Below, one piece after another: positions 33,556 to 45,228 of a DNA stretch of 64,000 nucleotides. The stretch spans positions 51,550,734 to 51,614,733 of the forward strand of contig JACBWW010000003.1 of NCBI GenBank assembly GCA_020086605.1. Direction: 5' to 3'. Source of the stretch: Lanius collurio (Eukaryota > Chordata > Aves > Passeriformes > Laniidae). A model generated the notes under the pieces. That model was not told the DNA's origin. It saw nothing but the letters and a program-made list of their open reading frames with translations, and did not search any database. Both the position numbers and the translations under genes were made by a program. Every line of letters begins with the position of its first letter. Position 1 is the stretch's first letter.

Positions 33556-36500
33556 CATTTTATACTTTAGTGTTTGAACTGTGAAATACTTCCTTCAGTC
33601 AAGGCAGATGTCCATGTACAGGTGTGTCAGGGCAATGGGGTTGGGTGTCCTCAGCACCTGGGCGTGGAGGGGCTGGGTCTGGCAGCCAGGACTGTCCCAC
33701 TGTCCCAGGCAGAGAAAGGTGGGCTGGGGGGCACTCAGAGCATCTCCAGCCCTACACCCCCAAGTTCCAGAGTGAACTCACATCTCATATTTAAAACCCA
33801 AATTGTATTTGGATGCAAGCTTAATTCTAAAAAACAGGTGGAACAAGACATTGAAATAATTGAAGTTTAGGTTTTAAATTTGAATTTTTTAATTTGCATG
33901 TTCATGTCCTTTCCAGTGAGATAACTACCCTTTTCTTTTTGCCTTAATATAAACCAGAATTTTATTCTATCATCATACATACACCTGTGTGTTTGTGCCT
34001 TAAGGAATTTTGCCTTTAATTTAATGCTCAATTTCATCTGCAATATTAAATATTCATCATTTTCTTAGGTAATATATGGACATAAGAAGTCAGGTGTCAA
34101 AGTCTGGGATAGTTTGTCCTCAGAAGAATTCCAGAACTCTCTCCCAAAGGCTGAAAATAGACAGAAAAGGAGAATGCTTTTATTGAGTATATATCAATAC
34201 TATCAATATCAGTAATCTCATGATTTTTTCTGTAATCATATGTCAGTAGCTGACTGAGTTTTCAAGCTTGAAGGATAGTTTAGACTTGTTTTATAAATAC
34301 ATTCACTTTTGGCAAAAAGACAAAATGTAACAGCTTCTACCACCTAAAGCAAGCACGTCATACTTGTTGGTTTGAGACTATCCATTAAGTCAAACTATTT
34401 TATCTTGAGCCTTACTCATTGAATTTTGCCAGTTAGTGCTAACAATACTCGAGAAAGCATGAAATTATTTATAAGGTCTCACAAATAATTTCTTTTTCTT
34501 TTTGCTACAATATTGCATCTCCAGATTCTCTGATGTTCATTGCAAATATGTAATATATATTCCTCCTTGAAAATGTATGAGAAATATATCCCACTTGTTC
34601 CATTTTAAATCACAGAAGATAAAGAGAAAACAAGGATGAGGTTTTACTGTCTGCAAAGAGACATAACAGATGTTTCAGCTGTAGTTATGTAATGTACACT
34701 GCCTGTCCTTGAGCAGCCTGGCCCCAAGACCCTAAAGGATAATAGGTTCTAGTGATGCCTCCCAAGCTCACGAAGATTTGAATGTCTCAAATGTCACCGG
34801 TTACTTCCATTTAGGAAAATAAATCCCACTCTAAATTTTAAATTTGTCACGATTTTGGATATTTGCAATGTAGACACCAACAGATGAGAAAGTCACTAGG
34901 CTACATTTATAGTCAAAGGAAGAATCCTTACATAAGATTTTATATGGCCATTTTAGGACAAGATTTATTTTTCAGTGAGTGCCTATTCTTCCACCTTGGC
35001 TATAAAATGGTGCTATGATAATTGCTAAACTGAGAAGGTGATGCTGTAGATTTCCACAGTGGATCAGAGAAATTCTTTCAAATTGCCATTGCACTGGATC
35101 TCTGCATGTCTTAGCCACATAATAATTCACCCTTGATACTTTTTTCCCAGTTCTTAATAGTTGAACGCTGCTCGTCTTTCACTGTATTGGTAAATCAACA
35201 GCTACATACTCTCTAAATCTGTCATTCAGTTGAACCTGTTATATGGAGTTTTGCAACAGAGTTAATACTGAGGTGACTTGAAGTATACAATTCAATAAGG
35301 TAGTTCATATGGAGACGTATTTATGTTGAAGAAACATACCTTGGGTGCCAAATAACAATGAACTATTTTGAGCCTTTAAGGAAAATATGTATGGTGATGC
35401 CTTATATAAGACATTCTATAATATATATGACTAATCTCTTTCTCTATTAATAGCTCCTAACTAGAACTGAAATTAAAAGCCTTTTGGCTTGAGCCTGAAT
35501 GTTTATGTCAGATGAAAACTTATCTCATTTAGATAGAGGTGACAGAGCTCAGTGTCAGAGGGAAAAATACAAAACCATTCTTTGTAATTTTGCAATATTT
35601 TTGTAGTCTGCACTGTGACAACAGTAAAATCTCATCCTAATCATGCCTAGCTGGTATGGATCTGGTATGAGACCAGTATATCTGGCAACATCAATTATAG
35701 ATGACTGAATTGTATGGGGTAATGGCTTTATATAACTGTAGTTAATTTGAACTCATATTTCTACTTAAAGGATATGTTGTGATGTATTTTGTCACAATAA
35801 AGACATTAATTAAATGTTCAAGCAAATGTGAAATTTTAATATTCACCAACTCTTTGAATATTTACCAAATAATTAAAATTCACCAGCTCACTAGAAGATT
35901 AATTGAAAAAATAAAAGAATCTATGTGCCATATATTTCTGTCCTTAATTATGAGTAATTATTCCTAAAATAACCACTTCTAAGAGTTTAAATATTAAAAG
36001 TTACTTCTAGTTCTAAAAAAAATTATATTTTTTTTTCCTTTTTAAAAATGTCTTAAAGTGATACCTTTTTATATCAAAGGACTGGACCTGTGGTGTATTC
36101 ATAAATAAAATTACTGATTGTAGTCAGGAAAATAAATTTTAATTTTATTACTTACTGTTAGCATAGCCCTGTCAATAAAGTAGAAAAAAAAAGTTAATTG
36201 GAATCTGCTGCGTTTTGTTCATCATGTGCATCACCACCCCTACTTACTGAGAGCAATAACATCTCAGAAGTGTTCTCTAAAGCACCAACTACACAAAAGG
36301 TAACACTGTCATGGATATTAATGCAGAACATGAATTGAGACATCATTGCTAATAAATAAGTAGAAAAGAAACCAACCTGAATCTTTAGGAGACCAAACTT
36401 GCATGTTTTCCTTTAAAAAGTAGCACAGTGTTTTTGTGAACCATATTTTTCCGTAAATCACTGGGAAAATGGAAGCTTTAATATCCAACATTGTTCAAGG

Positions 36501-36796
36501 AAACCTGCTTGATTAGACTGAAATCACATACTGTGTTCTCCCTTCAGACTGGGATGGAGTTTTATTTTGCAACCTCCAAATATCATTAGGTGTGAAAATT
36601 ACTGTTATTGTTACCCCAAAGTTGTGTGTATTTGCCTTGCCCCTGCACCTAGAGCTGAGCCAGACAATGGCACTCACACTGGAAGAGAAATTCTCAGAGA
36701 TTCATGGAGTTACTTCTACAGAATTCTACACAGGCAGGAATGGAATTTGTGATTCAAAGTGCCCAGTCTCCAGCTTCCCAAAGGTAGGTTTCTAGG
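33555..36796. other. AT-rich non-coding sequence with one GC-rich block
   Basis: A block of about 180 bp at 33595-33775 is G-rich (GGGGTTGGGTGTCC, CTGGGCGTGGAGGGGCTGGG) and open in two frames, but matches nothing I know. The rest, to the LTR at 36.8 kb, shows no gene or repeat family. Confidence 0.4.
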
Positions 36797-37365
36797 TGTG
36801 TGGTGTAACCTCTCAGGCAGCTTAATACCTCACAGCCAGGCCCTCCCTCTCTCCTGCAGAAGGCTGGGGGAGAGAATTGTGAAAAAAGTGTCAGATTTCT
36901 GGGTCAAGATAATGACATTTTTACTGGACAGAAAGGAAGGGAAATGTTAATAATAATAATAATAGTAATAATAATAATAATAATAATAATGATAGCAGTA
37001 GAAGAATATATAAAAGAAGTGATTCCCAAATGCAAGTGCTCACCACTGACTGATGCACAGCCACCTTCTGAGCAGCAGTCCCTGCCCATGTTTTCCCAGA
37101 GCTTATAAAATGAGCAATGATGACATAAGGTACAGAATATCCCTTTGGCCAGCTGTGGTCACCTGTCCTGGTTGTGTCCCCTCCAAGATGCTTGTGCTCT
37201 CCCAGCCTCCTCAACAGTTGGAAAGACCATGACATTGTGAGCACAGCTTAACAACAACTGAAATATTAGTGTGTTATCAACATTATTCTCACCCTAAATC
37301 CAAAACTCAGGACTGTATCAGCTACCAGGAAGAAACTTAACTCTATCCCAGATGAAACCAGGACA
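36797..37365 (-). mobile_element. Avian ERV LTR (solo) with (AAT)n expansion
   Basis: The minus strand starts TGTCCTGGTTTCATCTGGGA at 37365 and runs through GATACAGTCCTGAGTTTTGG and GTTGATAACACACTAATATT. A promoter block GGATATTCTGTACC / CATTTTATAAGCTC (TATA-like TTATAA near 37104) follows. It ends ...GGTTACACCACACA near 36797. It is the same general LTR type as 19800-20396. The (AAT)n tract at 36948-36991 lies downstream of the transcription start side. No internal sequence flanks it. Confidence 0.7.
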
Positions 37366-37949
37366 CTAGGCTAAATTACCTGCTCAGCAGTAGCCCTTAT
37401 ACAGAGACAGAATTCTATAAACACATTCATCCCATAAAACTTTCACTAATTACAGAATGATCTGCTCTTTCTAGACACCTGTCTATTCTTGATAACTATC
37501 AAGCAGACCTAGATTATCATCATATTTGACTAAAATGATACCGAATTCCTCCAAATATCACAGACTATCCAATAAATAATATCTAACTCCTATATAGACA
37601 ATAAGGTATTTCTGAGTAACTTCATATGAAGTGCTTCTACACATCTCTATTTCTTTTTAAGAGAATGATTGTTCTGTTGCAGGCATTATTCCATTAAAAC
37701 AGTTGTTGAATAACAAAGGGAATAGGATCAATAGCAATAAATGAGGACTCTAAATTACTTATTTCCAGGGATTTGCCTTTTAAAATATTTTCTTTGCATC
37801 TTGTACTTTGATTATGTTCGGCTGTGTGCTAAAAACTCATCTGTAAATTCACAGAGGAGCAGGGAAACCCAAATAGCACCCTGACAGACTATTACTAGGC
37901 CCAAAACAGGAACCATAAGCCCATAAGATGATAAGGCTTATCATCTTAA
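37366..37949. other. Non-coding; contains a 12-bp inverted repeat
   Basis: No gene. At 37924-37948 TAAGATGATAAG and its exact reverse complement CTTATCATCTTA flank a single G. Confidence 0.6.
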
Positions 37950-38760
37950 ATTCATAGTACCACAAGGGCACTATGGTAGACAGTCAAGGACTCAGAGAAA
38001 GGAACATTCTGTTTTAGTGCCTCCCAGGGCAGTCTCAGGACAGTCTCAGCCCCAGTGACTGGGTATGAAAGCCACCACGATGAGTCAATACCAGACATGT
38101 TATTAGGATGCAGGGGAAGAGCGCCTTTGAAAAGTGTTATTATGAGAATGTTTAGGGAGGGGCCAAAGGCAGGGGAAAGGATATAGTCAGATGATTTGGG
38201 GGGGGAACAAGTATGGGAACAGAGAGGACAAGGGGGTAAAAAGAGCCAGAGCCATCTGCACAGTCTGTCCCATCTTCTAATTGAATTATTTTCAAACTCC
38301 TTCCTGGCTGATGGACTTTCTATTCTGTGTGCATGTGTGTGTATGGGGGCATGAGTGTGACAGCTGGAGTCAGGCCATGTGTCAGAAGGTCTCTGTGCTT
38401 GCAGTGCCAGCAGGCAGAGAGATTGAGTGACTGTAAACAGCAGCGATTGTAGGTGGCACAATGTGTCATAGGGGCCCGTGTGGCTATGGTGTCAGGAACT
38501 GGAGCAAGGGGGGCCTGGGTGCCAGCAGCTGTGTTGGGAGGAGTCCAGATTGTACATATCTCTATGTATTCTCACTAGTGGACCTCTACCTGCTCAGTGA
38601 GAGAGGCAAGAAGTATGAGGTCAGTGATGTGGGTGTTTGTGTAAAGGCTCTGCGTGTTGGTTCATTATCTGTGTGGCCCTGTGTGTAGGTATTTATGTGG
38701 TGTGTGCATGTGCTCTGTGTGCATAGGCCTTCGGGAATACACCTTCAGCCTCACCACTTA
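37950..38760 (+). mobile_element. Possible LTR-type repeat, GT-rich
   Basis: An 800-bp block of distinct composition: moderately GC-rich, then strongly GT-rich (GTGTGCATGTGTGTGTATGG at about 38327, and TGTGTGGCCCTGTGTGTAGG at 38668). It holds phrases I associate with interspersed bird repeats (GGTGTCAGGAACTGGAGC, CCTTCGGGAATACACCTTCAG). I could not define ends or a target duplication, so the class is uncertain. Confidence 0.35.
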
Positions 38761-39307
38761 GTAAACCAGAAGTGGTGCAGATGAGGCAACCAACACCTCT
38801 CTTGGGCTGTTGTATCTAAGGGCCATTGTTTTTTCCTAAGAACTTACTTTTGAGATGTTATTAAAAGGTAAGAATTAATGTCCAGTTAATGAGATACTGT
38901 ATAATTAATTTAGGTTTAGACAGCAGGAGATGGCTATGAACTTAGGAAAGCCAATGCTTATCCATGAACCAGTAAGTTCATGGACCTGCACAGAACAGGG
39001 TATGCTTTAGTAAATATTTCATGACATAAACTGGTGAATGCTTTGATTGAGGAACATCTTCAGAAGCAACATAACAACATAGGTGGCATTAACATTCAGA
39101 AAACTGTGACTTAACTCCTTATTTGGAAGAAACAAAGTAGACTAAAGCATTAACATGTTTTTATAGACAATTAGTTTGATTCAAATAAGTTAGGATGAAC
39201 TTCATTGCTGAATTTTTTATTTCATGTCATGAATCAATGAACTTTTAAAACTAGTGTAAATTGAAAGAACAAAAGGTGAGGACTACATTTTTCCCTTTGC
39301 TACTATT
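38761..39307. other. AT-rich non-coding sequence
   Basis: No gene or known repeat was recognised. Confidence 0.5.
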
Positions 39308-39670
39308 TTTCACAGAATCCTAGACACACAGCATGGAATCAGAGAATAGTTTGAGTTGGAAAGGATCTAAAGATTGTCTAGTTCTAACCTCTCTGATGTG
39401 GACAGAGACACCTTTCACTAGACCAGGTTGCTCAGGGCTCCATCCAATCTGGCCTTAAACACTTCCAGGGATGTGGCATCCACAGTTTCTCTTGGCAACC
39501 TGTCCAGCTCCTCACCACCCTCACAGTAAAGAATTTCTTCCTATTATCTTATCTAAACCTACTCTTTTTCAGTTTGAAGATATTGCCCCCTTGTCCTGTC
39601 CCTACATACTCTTGTAAAAAGCTCTCCACCTTTTTTGTAGGCTCCCTTCATGTACTGGAAGGCCACAATT
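39308..39670 (-). mobile_element. CR1 LINE 3' end (first of two in tandem)
   Basis: The reverse complement of a CR1 3' terminus starts at CACAGAATCCTAGA (39312) and GAGTTGGAAAGGATCTAAAG. It continues through ACACCTTTCACTAGACCAGG, TGTCCAGCTCCTCACCACCC and AAGAATTTCTTCCTATTATC to the end of ORF2 near 39670. Confidence 0.85.
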
Positions 39671-39694
39671 AGTGATCCCTAAGCTTTTTCTTTT

Positions 39695-39925
39695 CCAGGA
39701 TGAATGAACCCGGGAATGGTTTGTGTTGGAAAGGACCTCAAAGATCATGCCATGGGAACTTATAGCTCCAATCCTCCTGCTATGGCCAAGGACACCTTTC
39801 ACTAGATCAGCATTTTCAAAGCCCCCTTCAGCTGGCCTTTGAAGACTTACAGGGATGGGACAACCACAGCTTTTCTCAGCTATCTGTATCAGTGCCGCAC
39901 CACCCTCACAGCATTACCTTTGGTA
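39695..39925 (-). mobile_element. CR1 LINE 3' end (second of two in tandem)
   Basis: A second, more diverged copy of the same region in the same orientation: GTGTTGGAAAGGACCTCAAA, ACACCTTTCACTAGATCAGC and TGCCGCACCACCCTCACAGC. It begins about 25 bp after the first copy ends, so one element probably inserted next to or into the other. Confidence 0.8.
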
Positions 39926-42076
39926 GCTCTGGTCATGTTCTGACCTTTGGTGCTCAAGAAAATTGAAGAGTGAAGCATTGGCTGTGTGAGAAATTCTTAG
40001 TCCTTTGCTTCTGCCTCTGACACTAAATAGACATGATGGGCAATATATTACCTTGGAAAGAGATTTCATTATTCTGTACAGTGTGGTAGGAACATAACTA
40101 TGTTTCAAAATTACCTTGAATGCCCAAGCTGAATTCCAGCTACAGTGAAAGATTCAAGTATCTAGTGACTTATAACTCAGGTGGACTTGCATGAAGAGGT
40201 GTCTCATTTCTCAAGACACTCAATTTTATGCAGTCAACTTCTACACTAATGTTTAATTCTTTATCTTAACCTTCTATGTTCATTGTGATTTGGTAATTAC
40301 CTCAAGATAATAAAGAAGAAAAACATTATCTTTCATAAATTTTAACTGGCCACCAGCAACTATCACGTCTTTTTCAAAACTGTATTCTCTGACAAATACT
40401 TTCCAAACAATATTGATCTGTCACCTATTTCATTGGTCCCTAAAGTTATAATTCATATCCTTTACATTATTTTGGAAGAGGAAAATAAGGATCAACAAAA
40501 TTCAGACACTATAGTAATAAAAACCTTATTAAAACAGGGTTTTGTCCCAAAATTCCTTGGAATTTTACTATTTCAATATATTTCCACATCTTTCTAAACT
40601 CTGACATCTCAAAATGTTAAATTGGTTAAAAATTGATAAGCAGTCAGTCCATCTACTTCAGAATGAATAATAGATTTGCATCAGGCGTTTTCTATCAACA
40701 TTTTGGCACTTGAATAATATCATGAGTCTTTGCAATTTTACAGTAGAAGATGACTCACAACAAATATCTTACTTTGTTCCAATTAGTATGACAGAACATT
40801 GTTTGTATCATCTAGAGGAAAACAAACAACACTCCCACAGTGAATAAGAGTGAAAAGGTTTTAATATATTTAATAAATATTTGAAAATGACAAACACAAT
40901 CATTGTTAATCTCTCCATTGGCATGTGGTTTTGGACAGCTTAAGCAATTCTAACTATCTAAAGAAGACCTCATTTGCCAGGTGAGCTTGTTAAGCCTTCA
41001 CAATTGCAAACCAGTCTACCATGCTTCTGAGAGATTAACTGCTCACTTGATGTTAATTTACTCACTGGTTTTACTTTACATTTGGGACTGAATAATCGAA
41101 AAAGTTCACTTTTTAGGAAAGTTTCAGAGAGTGAATGTAAAAATAATGAAGTAGAAGACATTTTACTGTTTTGGGGGTTTGCATTTTCTTTTATTTACTT
41201 TTATTGACTCAGAAATTGTAAAACATAACCATTAACCAGTGCAGATCTGCATCAAGGGCTGACCATATGCTGCAGTTGCTCAGTAAGCTCACAGTGATAA
41301 TGTGTAATAATCACAATTATGAAGTTAGAAAAGTGAAGGAATATAAAATCCTGAATCACTTACTGCTGTTAGAATTTCACACACACAAAACTAAAACCAC
41401 ATATATTTTTTTAATTGTAGCAAGTTTAAAACATGGCAAAATCATAAAATCCATTCAGTTCTATGAGATCAAGTTGAATAGTTCGTATTACATTGTTTTC
41501 AAGATTACAGGGAGGGGAACAAGGAAAGAGATATTTTAGGAACAACTTAGAAGTCTTGTCTATCTCAGTTTTCCAATTTAATAACTTTTTCAAAAATGTG
41601 GAGAAAATTAGTCAGTCATTATCTAAGACTGCATACAGTTTTGTGACGTTTGTACTGCTCTTTCTCCCTATGATATTGATACCAAGTTCCATTAACTATT
41701 TATATTTATAAAGCTATGGCTTGCTGCACTCGTACAGTAAGTCACAGATTATAAGTATCCTAAGCTATTGAGGAGTTGCTCTGTATTTAATTTATAACAG
41801 CAAGAACAAAATTCTCTGGAATTCTTCTAAGCATACAATATACTTGATCTAATAGAAAAAAAAGAACAGTACATACATAGTGGTGGAAGGTTTCTATTGA
41901 AACTACCGGAAAGATGTCCATCTTACTCCTGTAAAGATTTAAAGGAAGAAGTTTTCAATTGTCATAAAAAACCTAGGTAGCATAAAATATAGATCTACTA
42001 CCTGCTTTCCTCCCTCACCCAAGTAATTATATTCTGGACAGTAAATATTTTATTTTCTTTCCATTGGTCACACAGT
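39926..42076. other. AT-rich non-coding sequence
   Basis: No gene or known repeat was recognised. Confidence 0.5.
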
Positions 42077-43137
42077 TACAGAATCACGAAATGGCTGGGC
42101 TTGACAGGGACCTCTGGAGATCATCTAGTTCAGCCCTGCTGTTAAAACAGTGTTCTCTAGAGCACGTGGCACGGGATCGTGTCAGGTTTGAGTATCTCAG
42201 AGAAGGAGACTCTATAACCTCTCTGGACAGCCTGTTCTGGTGCTCAGTCACCCTCAAAGCAAAAAGGTTTTCCCTCACGTTCAGACAGAACTTCCTCTGT
42301 TTCAGTTTGGGCCTGATCACTCTTATCCTGTTGCTGTGCACCACAGAAAAGAGGCCCCATCCTATTGACACCCACCTTTAAGATATTTTTATGCATTAAT
42401 AAGATCTCTTCAAAATCATTTCTTCTCTAGGGTAAACAGGTCCGGATCCCTCAGCCTTTCCTCACAAAAGAGGTGGACCTTATCCTTCCTCATTCCATCA
42501 CTGCACTCTCTGACAAGGTTTCTATATTCCTTCCAAGTTGTCTGTCTTTTTTTCCACACTCCATACATTTTCTTCTTCTGTTTGAGTTTTGTCAGAAGCT
42601 CTTTCCTTATCCATGCAGGTCTTCTGCCCTTTTTGTTTGATTTCTTACTGATAGGGATGCACTGATCTTGAGCTTGTAGGAACTGCTCCTTGAGTATTAA
42701 ACAGCTTTCATGGACTCTCCTGCCTTCTAGAGCCCTATCACATGGGATTCTTCCAAATAGGTCCCAGAAGAGGACAAAGTTACTTGTCTTGAAATCCAGG
42801 GTTGCAATCCTGCTTACTGCCCTGCTTCCTCCATGCAGGATTCTAAACTCTACCATCTCATGATCACTGAAGCCAAGGCTGCCCTCCAACCTTCACATCC
42901 CCAACCAGTCCTTCTTTGTTTGTTAGTACAAGGTCCAACAGCACATTTCTCCCTGTTGGCTCCTTCAGCACCTGTGTCAAGAAGCTGTCATCAATGCTCT
43001 ACAGGGATCTCCTGGACTGTGTGTGTTCAGCTGTGTTGTCTTTTCAGCAGGTATCAGGGTGGCTGAAGTGCTCCGTGAGAACTAGGGCCTGTAGTCATGA
43101 GGCTGTACCCAGATGTCTATAAAAGTCCTCAGGAACT
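42077..43137 (-). mobile_element. CR1 LINE copy lacking the reverse transcriptase, with in-frame junction
   Basis: On the minus strand the frame 42889-42416 encodes the CR1 linker after the endonuclease (LGFSDHEMVEFRILHGGSRA, FVLFWDLFGRIPCDRALEGR, then GRRPAWIRKELLTKLKQKKK and EYRNLVRECSDGMRKDKVHL). It passes without a break into the last part of ORF2 (EERLRDPDLFTLEKK) at about 42470, then stops. 42415-42077 is the matching 3' end of CR1, finishing at the terminal GAATCACGAAATGG... on the plus strand. The whole RT domain that normally lies between is absent, and the junction keeps the reading frame. 42890-43137 holds remnants of the endonuclease end. Confidence 0.85.
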
Positions 43138-43533
43138 TCTTCCTGACCAGGTGACCCGTAGTAAAAACTCATAACAGTTTCACCCCTGTTAACCTGTCCC
43201 TTAATTCATTCAGTCAGACTTATTAAATCAAAAAATCTTCCAGTCAATTTTCTTCAATCTTTATCAAATTTATTTTTAATGAAATATAAATTATATAACA
43301 AATCATATTCACAATACCTCCTCAAGTTTAACTTATTTATAGCTTTATATATGTTCTACCATTTATAAAAATATACCTGTCAATCACTGCCCAGGGTCTA
43401 ATAACTTGAACTTCTTAGTTAACAAACAAGCTCTTGCTTATTTCAAAGGATGTTTGACATTTATTTTCACTCTCATGATTAAAAATTGACATGAAAATCA
43501 TTAGCAATTCTGTGGCCCATTTGGAGATCAAGC
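43138..43533. other. AT-rich non-coding sequence
   Basis: Nothing recognised. Confidence 0.5.
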
Positions 43534-43740
43534 CATTGAATCACAGAATCAATTAAGTTGGAAGAAAACCCTGAGATCATTGAGTCCAACTTGTGACCAA
43601 ACACTGCCATGTCAGCTAAATATACTAAATGGATTTATGCCACAACTCATGGCACTAAATTTCCTTGAACACCTTCACAGATGGTAACTCCACCAATTAC
43701 TCTTTGAGTAAAGAGTATCTCTCTCCAGTGTCACACTTTC
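43534..43740 (-). mobile_element. CR1 LINE 3'-end fragment
   Basis: The reverse complement of the CR1 terminus: AATCACAGAATCAATTAAGT, TGGAAGAAAACCCTGAGATC, ATTGAGTCCAACTTGTGACC, ACACTGCCATGTCAGCTAAA and GATGGTAACTCCACCAATTA. Diverged. Homology fades near 43740. Confidence 0.8.
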
Positions 43741-44381
43741 TTGTAGCTATTTAGTTATATTACAGAAGATGGATCATCTTCTCAAGCAGTCTGGGGTATC
43801 TGCACCTCCATAGTTAGGTCAGGCCTCTGTTGGGTAGTGGAGGTGACTTCATTTCATCAGGGTGCTGCTGGGACTTGAAACCAGGTCTTGGGGAAATGTT
43901 CAAATACTGAATATAAGGGCACAGCAAAGGAAATAGTGCCAGTTTTGCCATCTGTCTGTTGTAAAATAAGGACTTCTGCACCTGGTCCAAAAAAGGCATA
44001 AAACAAAATGAGAGAAGATCTATTTCTGTAGCATAAACTCTGAAGAGCAGCAAAATTTAACATCTGCCTTGGTCCTCAGCAATTTTTCTGGCTACTTCAG
44101 GCATCTTCCATTCAATATGGCCCTTCTGGCAATTCAATTTTCCTAGTGCATTTACATACTTCTGGGCTTTAAATGTGGAGTTAGCATGTATAATACACAT
44201 AGTGGATTTCATTTAGGAGGCAAATATCTAAAACTGTGGTGCATCAAAATGCAAAGAGTATTTTTATCTCTTCCAGAATCCAATTAACCCTATAATGAAA
44301 ATGACAGAAAAGCTGAAATATGAGACATCAATTCCTCACTAGTTTACTGTGTTTGCAATTGGAAATTTTGGCATGGAGGGT
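43741..44381. other. Non-coding, nothing recognised
   Basis: No gene or repeat family was recognised. Confidence 0.4.
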
Positions 44382-45228
44382 TGACACTGTCTGAAAGCCA
44401 GGTATCCACCAAAGCCACTTTATCACTCTCCTCAACTGGATGGGGGAGAGAAGATATAATGAAAGGCTTGGTAGTCCAGATAAGGGCAAGGAGAAATCAC
44501 TCAGCAATTACTGTCACAGGCAAAACAGACTCTGCTTGGGGAAATTGATTTAATTTATTGCCAAACACCTTCCTCTGACCTCTCCCTTCTTCTTGGGCTT
44601 TATTTTCCAATTCTCTACATCCTTCTGGCCCAGCTGCAAATGAGGACAGGGCCTGGGGTTGCAGTCAGTTCATCACAGGTTTTCTCAGCTACTCCCTCCT
44701 CCTCAGCAGGAGGAAGCCTCACACTATTCCCCTGCTCCAGCATAGAGTCCCTCCCATGGGAGACAGTATTCTACAAAATTCTCCAGCATGAGTCCTTGCC
44801 ACAGGCTGCAGTTCTTCACAAACTGCTTCAGCATGTGTCCCTTCCATGAGGTGCAGTCCTTCAGGAACAGGCTGCTCCAGTGTGGCTTTTCCATGAGCTC
44901 ACCTACTGCAGTGTGAGCTCCTCTCTCCACAGATCTACAGATCTTGCCAGGAGCTTCACAGGGTCACAGCCTCCTTTGGACACAACAATCTGCTCGAGTG
45001 TGTACTCCTCTATGGGTACCTGCTCCACTGTTAACCTCCAAGACCATAGGCTTCCTGATGGGCTGCAGGGGAATGTTTGCTCTGACACCTGGAGCACCTC
45101 CTCCCCTTCCTTCTTCACTGGTATTGGTGTCTGCAGAGTTGTTTCCCTCACATATTCTCACTCCTCTGTGGGACTGCAAGTGCTTTTGTCCCCCTGCTAC
45201 CTAAACTTTGTCATGCACACCCAACACA
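44382..45228 (-). mobile_element. Avian ERV LTR (solo) with internal CTGCTCCAG-type minisatellite
   Basis: The minus strand starts TGTGTTGGGTGTGCATGACA at 45228 and ends near 44382. The GC-rich core (about 44710-45110, plus-strand view) is a series of diverged units of roughly 40-60 bp: CTGCTCCAGCATAGAGTCCC, CTCCAGCATGAGTCCTTGCC, CTTCAGCATGTGTCCCTTCC, CTGCTCCAGTGTGGCTTTTC, CTGCTCGAGTGTGTACTCCT. This layout and the AGTTGTTTCCCTCACATATT block are characteristic of an LTR family abundant in bird genomes. Open frames here are by-products of the repeat. Part of U3 (the segment present at 31060-31150) is deleted. Confidence 0.75.
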
